Shown piece by piece: positions 34,953-44,817 of a stretch of 64,000 bases of DNA (positions within the stretch are counted from its first letter, which is position 1; every line of letters starts with the position of its first letter). The stretch lies in NCBI GenBank assembly GCA_965219495.1, contig OZ244777.1, forward strand, positions 310,001-374,000, read 5' to 3'. The position numbers and the translations under genes are program-made. Origin of the DNA: CAZPXZ01 sp965219495. Lineage in GTDB: Bacteria; Pseudomonadota; Alphaproteobacteria; Rhodobacterales; CAZPXZ01. Under the pieces are notes generated by a model. That model searched no databases. It saw nothing but the letters and a program-made list of their open reading frames with translations, and had not been told where the DNA came from.

Positions 34953-36637
34953 GACCCCGCCGAACGGTTCCTGTCTCCCGAGAACAGCACCCACCGCAAA
35001 TACGAGGCCCTGCGCGCCCATTTGGTCGACCGGGCGCCGCTCGCCGAAGCCGCCCGCAGGTTTGGCTACGCGGTTGGCACCTTGCGCAACCTCCGCGCCG
35101 AGTTCTGCAAGCGTCCGGAGCAACCGTTTTTCCTGCCGGACCACCGCGGCAAGCGCAAGCCTGCGCCGGGACCTGACCGCGACCAACGCATTGTGGCGTT
35201 GCGCAAGGAGCAGGGCCTGTCGGCGCGGGAAATCGCCGAACGCCTCAGCGCCAGGGAGAACCTCCCGGTCAGCGCGACCACGGTGGCGCGGGTCCTGCGG
35301 CGGGCGCCGCCCATCCGGAGCGGGCGGCGGTGGCCGACCGCCGTCAGCTGGATCTGGGTCCGCGCAAGCTGCGCACGGACTTCGGCGGCCTGTTCCTGTT
35401 CGCCGGCGACCTCGCGCGGCTCGGCTTCGACGGCATCCTGGCGGCGAGCGGCATGCCGGGCAGTTCGAAGATCCCGGCCGGATGCGCCTTCCGGTCACTG
35501 CTGGCGCTGAAGTTGTGGGGCATCGGACGGCCGTCGCACGTCATAAGCGAAACCCTTGACGAAGGACTGGCGCTGTTCGCCGGCCTCAACGCCGTGCCCA
35601 AGCGGGCGACACTGACGGAATACTCGCGCCGCGTCGACCACCGCGACCGCCCGGCGCTGATGGACCGCTGGCACCACGCGGTGCGCGGCCTCGGCGTCGA
35701 ACTCGGCGGCGGCCAGTCTTTCGACCTCGAATTTCATACGATTCCCTACCACGGCGATGACGCGCTGATCGAGAAGCATTACGTCTCCAAGCGCAGCCGC
35801 CGGCAGAAGGGCGTTCTCGCCTTTCTCGCCCGCGACGCCGACGCCCGCCTGTTCGCCTATGCCAACGCCCAACTCCGCAAGGCCGATCACACCGACGAGA
35901 TCCTGCGCTTCGTCGACCACTGGCGCGCCCGCACTGGAACCCTTCCTGCCGAACTGGTGTTCGACAGCCGCCTGACGACCTATGCCAACCTCGCCAGGCT
36001 GGAAGCAATGGGCATCGCCTTCCTGACACTGCGCCGGCGGACCCCGAAGATGGTGGCCGCGTTGCGGGCGGCGCCGCCGGAGGCATGGCGCAAGATCACT
36101 CTCACCAATGTCGGCCGCATCTACCGGACGCCGCGGATCCTGGAACAGACGGTGCGCCTCAAGGACTATCCCGCCGAACTCCGGCAGATCGCCATCATCG
36201 ATCTCGGCCACGAAAAGCCGACCCTGTTGCTCACCAACCAGATGACCGCCCCCGCCGGCCAGCTCATCGACCGCTACGCCCGCCGCATCATCATCGAGAA
36301 CACCATCGCCGAAGCCATCGACTTCTTTCACATGGACGCGCTCTCGGCCGCGGTGCCCATGAAGGTCGATCTCGACCTGCAACTCACCCTGATGGCCAGC
36401 AGCCTCTATCGCATCCTCGGCAAACGCCTGGGAAACGGCTTTGAGACCCTGAAGGCGCAGTCCATCTTCCGCAAAATCGTGCGCGCCAGCGCCCGCATCG
36501 AGATCACCGAAACCGAGATCGTCGTCAGCCTTGGACGCCGGACCAACAACCCGCTGCTGCTCGCCGCCGGATACGCCGAAGACCAGCAAACCATCCCGTG
36601 GCTCGAAAACCGAACCCTCCGGCTCCGGTTCTTCTGA
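34953..36637 (+). pseudogene. DDE transposase, frameshifted and with a disrupted start
   Basis: The first part (DPAERFLSPENSTHRKYEAL, AEAARRFGYAVGTLRN, then GLSAREIAERLSARENLPVS) carries two helix-turn-helix segments. Near 35320 the frame shifts by -1, and the DDE domain continues as ADRRQLDLGPRKLRTDFGGL, later ELVFDSRLTTYANLARLEAM and IIIENTIAEAIDFFHMDALS. An ATG at 34947 is followed at once by TAA, so the natural start seems lost; TTG 35022 is the next option. No slippery run is seen at the shift, so mutation is likelier than programmed frameshifting. The family was not assigned with confidence, and terminal repeats were not found. Confidence 0.75.
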
Positions 36638-36768
36638 AACCGGGCGCGCAATGCACATTATTCACGTTGGTTGGCAATTCAGGCTAGCGTTGTGATTAGG
36701 TGTCAGATTGACGACCGAGGTGAGCGATCTGGGCCTCGCTCCACTCTAGCTCGGCCGGGCGATCGGTG

Positions 36769-36958
36769 ATGGTCGCCAACCAGGCCGTCAATCGCGTTTA
36801 CGAAGCGGTGCTCGGCGAAGGCGTGCGCTGCAAGCGACGGGCGATCCCGTTTGAGCTTCGCAACGGCCCACCGTAATGAGGGAATGGTGGCGTTTGTGAA
36901 GGAGCGCGCGCCCGACTTCAAGAACCGTCAGGAGGCGGCCCCGCCGTTCGCACCATGA
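36769..36958 (+). pseudogene. Enoyl-CoA hydratase C-terminal remnant
   Basis: VANQAVNRVYEAVLGEGVRC, KRRAI, then after a frameshift NEGMVAFVKERAPDFKNR: the last helices of a crotonase. The TGA overlaps the ATG of the ligase gene as ATGA, so a hydratase gene once led this operon. Its N-terminal three quarters are gone, removed up to the transposase region. Confidence 0.82.
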
Positions 36959-38520
36959 ATCTTGCTGAGTGGCTCATCCGGACCGGCCGACTAAAGGCCG
37001 ATGCGCCGGCGCTCTTGAACGGCTCGGAGGTCGTTGCCGACTATGGCGCGTTCACCGGTCGCGTCATGGTGCTGGCGGGCGCGCTTCAGCAGCGCTTCGG
37101 CGTGCACCCCGGAGATCGCGTCGCTGTGTTCATGCCCAACCGCGTGGAATACCTTGAGGTCCTCTATGCGATCTGGTGCTGCGGCGCGGCCGCCGTGCCG
37201 ATCAACTACAAGCTCCATCCAAACGAAGCGGCGTGGATCATCGACAATGCTGACGCGAAAATCGTTTTCGTCGATGCCGGAATCACCGCGGCTCTCGCGC
37301 ATGTGCTCTCCGGGCGGAAAGCGACGACAATGGTTTCAGTTGACGACGCGGATTTCGGCGCGTTGCGCCGGGCAGACGCGATTACTGCCGCGGTTCCCCG
37401 CGAGCGCGACGACCTCGCCTGGCTCTTCTATACGTCGGGGACGACCGGCAAGCCCAAGGGCGTTATGCTCTCAAATGGGAACCTTCAGGCCGCAGCGCTT
37501 TCCTACTTCGTCGACGTGGACGATGTGTTTTCGGATGATGCGGCGCTCTATGCTGCGCCGCTTTCGCATGGCGCAGGACTCTACAATTTCATGCATATCC
37601 TGCGCGGCGCGCGTAACGTCATTCCGCCCTCTCAGGGGTTCGACGAAGCGGAGGTACTCGCCCTGTCTGCCGAACTCAGCAATGTGCACATGTTTGCCGC
37701 ACCGACAATGGTGAAGCGCCTTGTCGATCAGGCAAAGGTCTCGGGTCGGGCCGGCGAGGGAATCCGCACGATTGTCTATGGTGGCGGCCCGATGTATATC
37801 ACCGACATAGTGGAGGCGGTCTCAGTGATGGGGCCCCGCTTTGTTCAGATTTACGGGCAGGGCGAATCCCCGATGACGATCACCGCGCTGCAGCGCAACA
37901 TCGTATCGGATCGATCGCATCCGCGCTGGCGCGAGCGCCTGGGGTCGGTCGGAGGCGCCCAGTCGGTCGTGGAGGTCAAAGTCTTGAAGGAGGACGGAGA
38001 GCCGGCGGAATGCGGCGAGACTGGCGAAATCGTCGTGCGGGGCGCGCCCGTGATGCTCGGCTATTTTCGCAATCCCAAGGCGACCCACCAGGCAATCGTC
38101 GACGGCTGGCTGCGGACGGGGGACTTGGGAGCAATGGATGAGGACGGCTTCCTCACCTTGAAGGACCGTTCAAAGGATCTCATCATCTCGGGCGGCTTGA
38201 ACATTTATCCGCGCGAGGTCGAGGAGGTGCTCCTGAGCCATCCCGGCGTGCACGAGGCTTCGGTGATCGGGCGGCTCGATCCTGATTGGGGCGAAATCGT
38301 CGTGGCCTACGTCGTCGGTGATGCTGATTCCGGTGAGCTCGATCGTCTTTGCATCGAGCGCATCGCCCGCTTCAAGCGGCCGAAGGCGTACGTCAGTGTG
38401 GAGGCCTTGCCGAAGAACAACTACGGCAAGGTCCTCAAGACCGAGCTTCGGAGGCTTGACGCGGCAGCAACCAGCGGCTCGGATTCGCGCCCGGCGTCCG
38501 CGAAGGAGGCGCGCCCATGA
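36955..38520 (+). CDS. AMP-forming acyl-CoA synthetase
   Basis: 521 residues of the ANL superfamily. Motifs: FYTSGTTGKPKGVMLSNGN near residue 160, IYGQGESPMTITALQRN, GWLRTGDLGAMDEDGF, DRSKDLIISGGLNIYPREVE and the catalytic-lysine region NNYGKVLKTELR near the C-terminus. It activates a carboxylic acid to its CoA thioester. Only remnants of the upstream hydratase remain, but its stop overlaps this start (ATGA). The stop of this gene in turn overlaps the SDR start (ATGA), so the genes were a tightly coupled operon. GTCAGGAGGCGG provides a ribosome site at about the right distance. Confidence 0.92.
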   Translation: MNLAEWLIRTGRLKADAPALLNGSEVVADYGAFTGRVMVLAGALQQRFGVHPGDRVAVFMPNRVEYLEVLYAIWCCGAAAVPINYKLHPNEAAWIIDNADAKIVFVDAGITAALAHVLSGRKATTMVSVDDADFGALRRADAITAAVPRERDDLAWLFYTSGTTGKPKGVMLSNGNLQAAALSYFVDVDDVFSDDAALYAAPLSHGAGLYNFMHILRGARNVIPPSQGFDEAEVLALSAELSNVHMFAAPTMVKRLVDQAKVSGRAGEGIRTIVYGGGPMYITDIVEAVSVMGPRFVQIYGQGESPMTITALQRNIVSDRSHPRWRERLGSVGGAQSVVEVKVLKEDGEPAECGETGEIVVRGAPVMLGYFRNPKATHQAIVDGWLRTGDLGAMDEDGFLTLKDRSKDLIISGGLNIYPREVEEVLLSHPGVHEASVIGRLDPDWGEIVVAYVVGDADSGELDRLCIERIARFKRPKAYVSVEALPKNNYGKVLKTELRRLDAAATSGSDSRPASAKEARP

Positions 38521-39323
38521 TCGGCAGGCTCGAGGGAAAAGCGGCGCTGGTGATGGGCGCCGGCTCCATCGGCCCCGGCTGGGGAAACGGCAAGGCCGCC
38601 GCAGTGCTCTTCGCCCGCGAGGGCGCCAAAGTCTACTGCGTTGACATCAACGAAGCAGCGGCAAGGGAAACCGCGGAAATCATCCTCGGCGAGGGGGGCG
38701 ACGCCGGGCACGGCCGCGCCGATGTGGCAGATGCCGTGGATGTAGCGCACGTCGTCTCTTCCTGTCTCGATCGCTTCGGCCGCATCGACGCGCTGCACAA
38801 CAACGTCGGCATCGTTGAGGTCGGCGGGGTCGTCGAGCTTCCGGAGGAGAAGTGGGATCACGTTCTCGATGTGAACCTGAAAAGCTGTTATCTGGCGATG
38901 AAGCACGTCATTCCCGTCATGGTGAGCCAGGGCGGCGGTTCGATCATCAACATCTCCTCCATCGCCTCCATCCGGTTCACGGGCGTGCCTTACGCGACCT
39001 ACTATGCCTCCAAGGCCGCCATGAACCACCTTACGCGGGCGACGGCGGCGGAGTACGCCGCGCAGAGGGTCCGAATCAATGCGATCCTGCCGGGGTTGAT
39101 GAAGACCCCGATGGTTGAGAAGTCTGTGCAGCTGGCGGAGAGCTATGCGGAAGGTGACGTCGATTCGATGTGGCGGGAACGCGACGCCCAGGTGCCAATG
39201 GGGCATATGGGGGACGCGTGGGACGTCGCCTATGCGGCCCTCTATCTTGCCTCCGATGAATCGAAATACGTGACCGGCATCGAGCTCCTGGTCGATGGCG
39301 GCATCACGTTGAAGATCAACTGA
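38517..39323 (+). CDS. SDR-family dehydrogenase
   Basis: 268 residues. The glycine motif is unusual and extended, GAGSIGPGWGNGKAAAVLFA, in place of TGxxxGxG. VYCVDINEAAARE ends with an acidic residue, suggesting NAD. NNVGIVEVGG, INISSIASIRFTG with the catalytic Ser, and YYASKAAMNHLTRATAAEYA with Tyr-x-x-x-Lys follow. It probably oxidises or reduces a hydroxyl/keto group of the CoA ester made by the upstream ligase. GAAGGAGGCGC lies before ATG 38517, inside the ligase end. Confidence 0.9.
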   Translation: MIGRLEGKAALVMGAGSIGPGWGNGKAAAVLFAREGAKVYCVDINEAAARETAEIILGEGGDAGHGRADVADAVDVAHVVSSCLDRFGRIDALHNNVGIVEVGGVVELPEEKWDHVLDVNLKSCYLAMKHVIPVMVSQGGGSIINISSIASIRFTGVPYATYYASKAAMNHLTRATAAEYAAQRVRINAILPGLMKTPMVEKSVQLAESYAEGDVDSMWRERDAQVPMGHMGDAWDVAYAALYLASDESKYVTGIELLVDGGITLKIN

Positions 39324-39346
39324 CCCCGGTACGAGGGAGGATTGCG

Positions 39347-40516
39347 ATGGATGAGCGGATCGTCGGATGGGGGCACACGCCTTTTGGGCGCCTCGAGGAC
39401 AAGTCACTCGAAGACCTGATCACCAACGCGGCGCGGGAGGCGCTATCCCATGCCGGCATCGAAGCGCGCGACGTCGATGCGATCTGGCTCGGCCATTTCA
39501 ATTCCGGCTTGGTGGCGGATGGCTTCGCCGCGTCGCTCGCACTGCTGACCGATGACGATCTCAGGTTCAAACCGGCAACCCGTTGCGAGAACGCCTGCGC
39601 CAGCGGCTCGGCTGCCGTCTACGCCGCTCGCGACGCCATCAAAGCAGACTCGGCACGCGTGGCGCTGGTCATCGGCGTCGAAAAGATGACGGCGAAGGAC
39701 ACGGCCAGTGTCACCAAGGCGCTCGCCGGGGCTTCCTACCAGAAGCAGGAGGCGGACCTCTCCTTTCCGCAGATCTTCGCGCGCATCGCCAATACGTACT
39801 TTCAGGCGTACGGTGACAAATCCGCTGTTCTGGCGCGGATCGCCGCCAAGAACCACAGGAACGCGCTGGGCAATCCGCTGGCGCAGCTTCGCAAAGACCT
39901 CGGCTTCGACTTCTGCAACACGGTGAGCGAGAAGAATCCGCTGATCGCCCCTCCGCTGCGCATGACGGACTGCTCGCTCATCACCGATGGAGCGGCCGCG
40001 CTGGTGGTGGTTGCGGACGACATGGCAAAGGAGATGCCACACAATATTGGCTTCCGCGCCGCAGTGCAGGTCAACGATTTCCTGCCGATGTCGAAGCGCG
40101 ATCTTCTCGCCTTCGAGGGGCCGGCCACTGCCTTCCGGCGCGCCTTCGACACGGCGGGCATCGAGGTGAATGACCTCGACTTCGCCGAGGTGCATGACTG
40201 CTTCACAATTGCCGAGCTGATGATCTACGAGGCGATGGGGCTCGCCCCGCAGGGCAAGGGCACGCGCGTCGTTGAAGAGGGAATGGCCGAAAAAGACGGC
40301 GCGCTGCCCATCAATCTGTCCGGCGGGCTCAAGGCCAAGGGCCATCCCGTAGGCGCCACCGGGGTATCGATGCATGTGCTTGCCGCGATGCAGCTTGCCG
40401 GCGAGGCGGGCGAGATGCAGCGCCCAGGCGCCGAGCTCGGATGCATCTTCAACATGGGCGGCTCCGGCGTCGCCAACTACTGCTCTATTCTTCAAAACAT
40501 GGGTGGCCGAGGGTGA
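39347..40516 (+). CDS. Thiolase-family protein, SCPx-like
   Basis: 389 residues. The nucleophilic Cys is in RCENACASGSAAVYAARDAI; the His motif is LSGGLKAKGHPVGATGVSMH; DLDFAEVHDCFTIAELMIYE matches the SCPx/non-decarboxylating branch. The second Cys of degradative thiolases (CxGGG) is absent, NMGGSGVANYCSI being present instead, as in SCPx-type thiolases of sterol and branched-chain degradation. ATG 39347 has GAGGGAGG upstream and follows the SDR stop by 23 bases. With the ligase and SDR it forms an activation-oxidation-cleavage module whose hydratase is broken. Confidence 0.9.
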   Translation: MDERIVGWGHTPFGRLEDKSLEDLITNAAREALSHAGIEARDVDAIWLGHFNSGLVADGFAASLALLTDDDLRFKPATRCENACASGSAAVYAARDAIKADSARVALVIGVEKMTAKDTASVTKALAGASYQKQEADLSFPQIFARIANTYFQAYGDKSAVLARIAAKNHRNALGNPLAQLRKDLGFDFCNTVSEKNPLIAPPLRMTDCSLITDGAAALVVVADDMAKEMPHNIGFRAAVQVNDFLPMSKRDLLAFEGPATAFRRAFDTAGIEVNDLDFAEVHDCFTIAELMIYEAMGLAPQGKGTRVVEEGMAEKDGALPINLSGGLKAKGHPVGATGVSMHVLAAMQLAGEAGEMQRPGAELGCIFNMGGSGVANYCSILQNMGGRG

Positions 40517-40877
40517 TTCTCACCATTTGGCGGAAACGTAAAACCTCGATCCGTCCAATGGATTGAGTTCCGTTCCGGGGCGGTTCAACGACTGGCTGCG
40601 CATCAGCCTGTTGCATTGTCCTTGGCCGGACCAAGCATTCCGGGCATCTCCACAAGTTGTGCGTCACGGGCGAAGATGTCGTTGTAGGTGGTGCAACCAA
40701 AAATGGGCAGCGACGTTTGTCGAAGAGCCTCGCCGATGCGTGTCTCGAAGGCATCGATGAAGTCTGGCGAAGAGACCCGGAGACTGCTGCTTCACGAACC
40801 AACCATCAGGTTGAACAATGGCGAATTCTGTCGTGGGGAGCAGTGGTAGCGCTCCTCCATTGGTCGTACCTTGTTAC
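40517..40877. other. Gap with no recognised gene
   Basis: No conserved frame on either strand. It lies between the thiolase operon and an IS21 remnant. Confidence 0.45.
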
Positions 40878-41030
40878 TCATTGAGCACAACACGGATTTG
40901 ATCCGTGAGCTTTCCGACCTCGCAGTAGCTCTCCCAAACCGGCCGCCGCGTGATCCGGGGCGAACGAAAGCCCCAACTCATAGCGCAGCGTCAAAATGTC
41001 CCGTATATTTTGCATGTCGGTTCTCCTCAT
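40878..41030 (-). pseudogene. IS21-family IstA N-terminal fragment
   Basis: ATG 41030 starts MRRTDMQNIRDILTLRYELG, then LSFAPDHAAAGLGELLRG, and similarity ends. The head is homologous to the fragment at 43748 (MRRTGMENIRQVLLLRHDAG), as is the ~100-base leader between it and the terminal repeats at 41171. It is a truncated end of a second, diverged element. Confidence 0.7.
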
Positions 41031-41170
41031 CGCGGAGCCCACCTTTTCATGTTTCATGGAAAAGGAATTGCACCGCCAAAACGGAGAACCGGCAACCCCG
41101 AGGCGGCCCCGCGCGGGCAACCTCCCCCCCCCCCGCACCGCTTCGATCCAGCGAAAAACCGCGATCCGGA

Positions 41171-41226
41171 CTTGGTCAAGTGTTTTCGGAATCTTGGTCA
41201 AGTGAAATCTGATTCTTGGTCAAGTG
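41171..41226. repeat. Three tandem copies of an IS21-type terminal motif
   Basis: CTTGGTCAAGTG occurs at 41171, 41193 and 41215 with an exact 22-base period. Multiple subterminal repeats of this kind mark the ends of IS21-family elements, and they sit where the left end of the IstA fragment at 41030 would be. Confidence 0.8.
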
Positions 41227-41379
41227 CCATCGGATTTCGCAAATTTTCGTTTCCGAGGCTAGCAGGAGCCAAATGTGTACGCTAATTTGGGGGATAATTT
41301 ACAAATGTAACAATATCCGTAACTGCCCAGCACTCAGTCTCGCGCGTATGTGGAGGCTGGGCAAGGCTTGCGTTTGGGA

Positions 41380-41490
41380 TCACGCATCCTCGTGGTTCTG
41401 CATCCGCCGATGCTCTTGCGTCGAAGAAATGCTGATGTCCAGGTTGAACTTGCCGACATCGATGCCGGCCACTACGCTTTGCTTGTTCAT
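41380..41490 (-). pseudogene. IS110-family transposase N-terminal fragment
   Basis: 36 codons from ATG 41490: MNKQSVVAGIDVGKFNLDIS, the first catalytic Asp region of DEDD (IS110) transposases. Similarity stops after ~22 residues. Confidence 0.7.
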
Positions 41491-41745
41491 GTCCTTGTGC
41501 TCCTTATCCTTGCCAATACGGGCCTCGAACCCAAGCATCCGTTCCGGACGCTGAGGACGGAACAGGAGGGACGACCCAACTCCCGAACGGATCTCTATCC
41601 TGGGAGGTATACGGTCCGACCCCTCCCGGCGGGGAAAGGTCGACCTTTCCCCGCATCCACGCCTTCCCACAAGATGCGGAAAGGCTGCGATCCAATCGCA
41701 CGCCGCCGCCAAACCGGCAAAGTTCGGCGGGCGGGCGAAGAGTTA

Positions 41746-42851
41746 TCAACAATTTTTACACAAAAGAAAAATGTGGATAACGGCCCTCAAATTGGACCTG
41801 TCCGACATACAAGGACGTCTTGCCATCGTTCTGGCGAGATGAACGACCCGATTGGCGCGCGACAGGATCCGGTGCATATGCCGAGCCCAGTCCTCTTTTT
41901 CGATGTCGATCAGGGCTTGAAGTTCGCGCAGGTGATGGGCGTTGCAGAGCGCGTGCAGGACGCCCTTGATCTTGAAACAGGGCTTCCAATGATCGTGGAC
42001 GACACAACCGGCGAACCCCGGCAGCAAGTCGCCGCGCTTTTCGTGGACGCGAAACAAGGTCAGCCAAGGCGTGCAGGCAATGTGGAGCCACTGCGTGCGC
42101 CCGCCAACCCGGAAGCCGGTCTCGTCGAGATGCTTCACCGGCGCCTTGCGGACGATCAGGTCCCGCAGATGGTCGACGAGACCCTGCAACCGCTCGGCCA
42201 TCCGGCGGCTCATCGCCGCCACCGCCGCCATGCGCGGACCATACTGCACCGGCGCCGTCACGCCTGCGGGAAACGCCGCCGTGTCGTCGTGCCGCAATGA
42301 CCGCAAATGCAACGGTGAGCGCGGTGTTCCGTGGCCTCGAGGGAGCGCGGCTCCGGCAGGTCGAAGACCTGTCTTGCGACATGGCTTCCATCCCCGTCCG
42401 CGGCCGACAGTAGCGCGCCGCAGCCCGCACAGTGCGACGGATGATGATCCTCGACATGGTCTGGCGTGTCGGTCCGGCGCAAGGTCGAACCCGCGTGCCC
42501 GGGCTGCCCGCTGCTCGGCCTGCCCGATTTGCCGCGCTGGCTCCTTGTCCGGGGCTCCGCCCGCGGCTTCTGCAGCCCGTCGCTCGAAGGAGGCTTGCTG
42601 CTGTTCCTGCTGTTCCGGCCAAGCTGGCGCTCCAGCTCTTCAAGACGTTGCCGCAGGGTCGCGTTCTCGGCTTGCAAACCGGCGAGCTGCTCGCCTTGCG
42701 CCGCGAGTTGCTCGTCCTTTTGTGCGAGTTGCTCCCGCAAAGCCTCAATCTGTTTCGTTCCGCCATCATCATGCGGCGGCGCCCCTTGCGCCAGGTGGGT
42801 CGGCGCTGAAAGAGCCCGCAAGAACGGTCGGGGCTGAAAGCGAATCGCCAT
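41746..42851 (-). pseudogene. IS66-family transposase (TnpC), frameshifted and truncated
   Basis: From 42851 leftwards: a leucine-rich coiled coil (IEALREQLAQKDEQLAAQGE), ELERQLGRNSRNSSKPPSSD, the Cys motif CAGCG and CICGHCG. A frameshift near 42270 follows, then FPAGVTAPVQYGPRM, LDETGFRVGGRTQWLHIACT and VVHDHWKPCFKI, which holds the catalytic Asp. The C-terminus ends soon after HALCNAHHLRELQALIDIEK and AHHL, lacking the last catalytic Glu region. TnpA/TnpB partners of IS66 are absent. Confidence 0.85.
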
Positions 42852-43326
42852 GCCGCTATGAATAGCGCAGGTTGAATTGGGTTACCAGTGCCTGGTGTTA
42901 TCAGCAACTTTTCGAGAGAGAACTTTGCTCGCCCGTGAAACCCTCACAACCGGGCAGCATCGACTTTGCGGCAGTGGCGGGCAATGCGCTCCGTGGTGCA
43001 CGCACTTACCTGAGCAGTTACCAATATCCTTGAATTGGTGCTTCGGCGCCTCTATACTCCGTTGTACTGGAAACAAGGCTGAAAGTGCCGGCTCCGGTGA
43101 TACGTCTTGCAGCGGGTATTGGCCCGTTCACGGGTGGGCAATGGCGGGAAACCGCTTCTCGTGGCGCCGGCAAGGGGAAGGCCAAGGATTGGGGTTGCCC
43201 CGCCTCGGCGTGGAACAGTGTCGGGAGCCCATTGTGACTCTCGTATATAAGTCCCCTTATTTGTGTATGTACAGTGCAGTCTTGTTCGCTTTCATCCTTA
43301 TGTGCAATTACTTGTGGACCGATATC
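42852..43326. other. Gap before tRNA-Ser, no gene recognised
   Basis: Lies between the IS66 remnant and the tRNA-Ser 3' end. No coding motif or repeat is noticed. Confidence 0.4.
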
Positions 43327-43416
43327 TGGCGGAGGGGGTGGGATTCGAACCCACGGTACCCACAAGGGTACAACGGTTTTCGAGACCGCCCCGTTCGACC
43401 ACTCCGGCACCCCTCC
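43327..43416 (-). tRNA. tRNA-Ser(CGA)
   Basis: 90 bases with encoded CCA. The acceptor stem GGAGGGG pairs perfectly with CCCCTCC, and the discriminator is G. The anticodon loop CTCGAAA gives anticodon CGA (UCG codons). A long variable arm (GTACCCTTGTGGGTAC) is as expected for tRNA-Ser. The T arm is GTGGGTTCGAATCCCAC. All arms fold, so it should be functional. It lies in the middle of IS remnants, the only core gene between 40.5 and 47.9 kb. Confidence 0.95.
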
Positions 43417-43747
43417 AAGTTAAATCCGGCAAGTCCGAGGGAACATTAGTATCCACGGAATACACTAGCAAACCTTGGTTAAGGCACGCTCTCTGAATTG
43501 CTACACAATCGCACAGGATTTGGACAGAAATCGCAAAACACTTGGACAGGATTCGCAAAACATTTGAACGGGATTCGGATGGCGCCTGATCGGGCGCCGG
43601 TTGGATTCGTTCCGGGAGTTTTACGTCGTTGACGGCGTTGAGGGGGGGGGAGCGGCGTGGTGTCCGATTTGCCCCTGGAATGCCGGTTCTCCGGTTCGGG
43701 CGGGTAATCTTCTTTCCATATTGAAGATTGGAAAGGAGGGCTCCACG
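43417..43747. other. IS21-type element end, non-coding
   Basis: Contains tandem terminal repeats at 43513-43577 and a leader similar to the one at 41030-41160. No gene. Confidence 0.55.
43513..43577. repeat. Tandem terminal repeats of an IS21-type element
   Basis: A ~22-base unit (CTTGGACAGGATTCGCAAAA and variants) repeats three times: ATTTGGACAGAAATCGCAAA, the unit itself, then TTTGAACGGGATTCGGA. Same arrangement and period as the repeats at 41171-41226, but a different sequence. Confidence 0.75.
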
Positions 43748-44150
43748 ATGAGGAGAACCGGCATGGAAAACATACGCCAGGTGCTTTTGCTCCGCCATGA
43801 TGCGGGGTTGTCTTACCGGATGATTGGGGCGGCTCTTGGGGTGAGCCGCGGGACGATTTCGAATGTCTTGACGGCGGCTTCGGAAGGCGCTGTTTCCGCG
43901 GCCTGCGGAGCGGGCGCCGTCGAAGTGGCTTCGGCTGGACGTGGAGGGAGCGGTTGCGGCTCTGTCGCCGCCGGAGGGACGGCGTTCGCCGCGGATGACG
44001 CGGTGGCTGGTTTGGGAGGGCTACTGCGCGGAAGCGGCGGAGGCGGGACTGGCGGCGTACAGCTACGGCCATTTCTGCAAGGCGCTGGCGAAGGCGAAGA
44101 AGGGCACGGGGCGTTTGGAGATGCGCTTCACCTATGCTCCAAGACAAAAC
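43748..44150 (+). pseudogene. IS21-family IstA N-terminal remnant, frameshifted
   Basis: ATG 43748 (AGGAGGGC upstream) starts MRRTGMENIRQVLLLRHDAG, then a helix-turn-helix SYRMIGAALGVSRGTISNVL. Near 43875 the frame shifts, and RRLRKALFPRPAERAPSKWL, MTRWLVWEGYCAEA and YSYGHFCKALAKAKK continue the IstA pattern. Similarity ends at about 44150, before the DDE domain. Confidence 0.78.
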
Positions 44151-44364
44151 TGTTCTCAGGGGATACCGAGGATTCCCGGTTCGGATTTGGTTCTCGGGCG
44201 TCTGGCCTGGGGAATTTCGGATGCGGGATCGGAATTTTCGGATGCGGGGCGCTTGCGGACGGCGCCCGGCGGGAGATTTTCCGGGAGGGTGCGACGTTCG
44301 GCCATGGCGAAGGGCTCCCGCCTTGGACGGGAGCGGCGGCGCCCGGCTTGCCGGGCGGGTTGGA

Positions 44365-44817
44365 TCAGGCGGCGGGCGCGCCGGCCGGTTCGGGGGTCGG
44401 CAGGCTGTTGCGGGCCAACTTGAGGAAGTCGAGGACGGCGCGGATATTGCGGTTCAGCCGTCGCAGGGTGGGCGCGACCTCGAGGCCGCGGGCCTTGATG
44501 GGGCCGATGGCGAAGCGCCGCAGGCGGGTGGTGTTTTCCGGGCCATAGCCGGTGCGGCTACGGCTGCGATCTTCGTCCCAACTCCAATCGAGGCAGAAAT
44601 GAGCCGCGTTTTCGATATACCAGTGGCCGCGGTTCCAGTGCAAGATCTGCGCCGCGCTGGCGGAATCCGGCGCATGACTGATGACGCCGTAGGCGATCTC
44701 GGTGCTGGCCTTGCCGGTTCTCTTGTCGGTGCGGAGGCGGCGGATCATGAAGGCTTGGCCGACGCGAGGGAAGGAGAGGAAGCCGTTCAGCTCGGCAGTC
44801 GTCCAGATAGCGCGCCG
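44365..44817 (-). pseudogene. ISAs1-family transposase, C-terminal fragment
   Basis: Reading leftwards: RRLRTDKRTGKASTEIAYGV, ISHAPDSASAAQILHWNRGH, WYIENAAHFCLDWSWDEDRS and RLRRFAIGPIKARG. These are the last conserved blocks of ISAs1/H-repeat transposases, with the catalytic Glu in WYIENxxH. The N-terminal part is missing; the junction with the next gene fragment is near 44817. Confidence 0.82.

Noticed and set aside
42258..42290. Programmed frameshift in the IS66 transposase
   Set aside because: IS66 TnpC is normally one frame and no slippery run occurs here; the C-terminus is also missing, so decay explains it.
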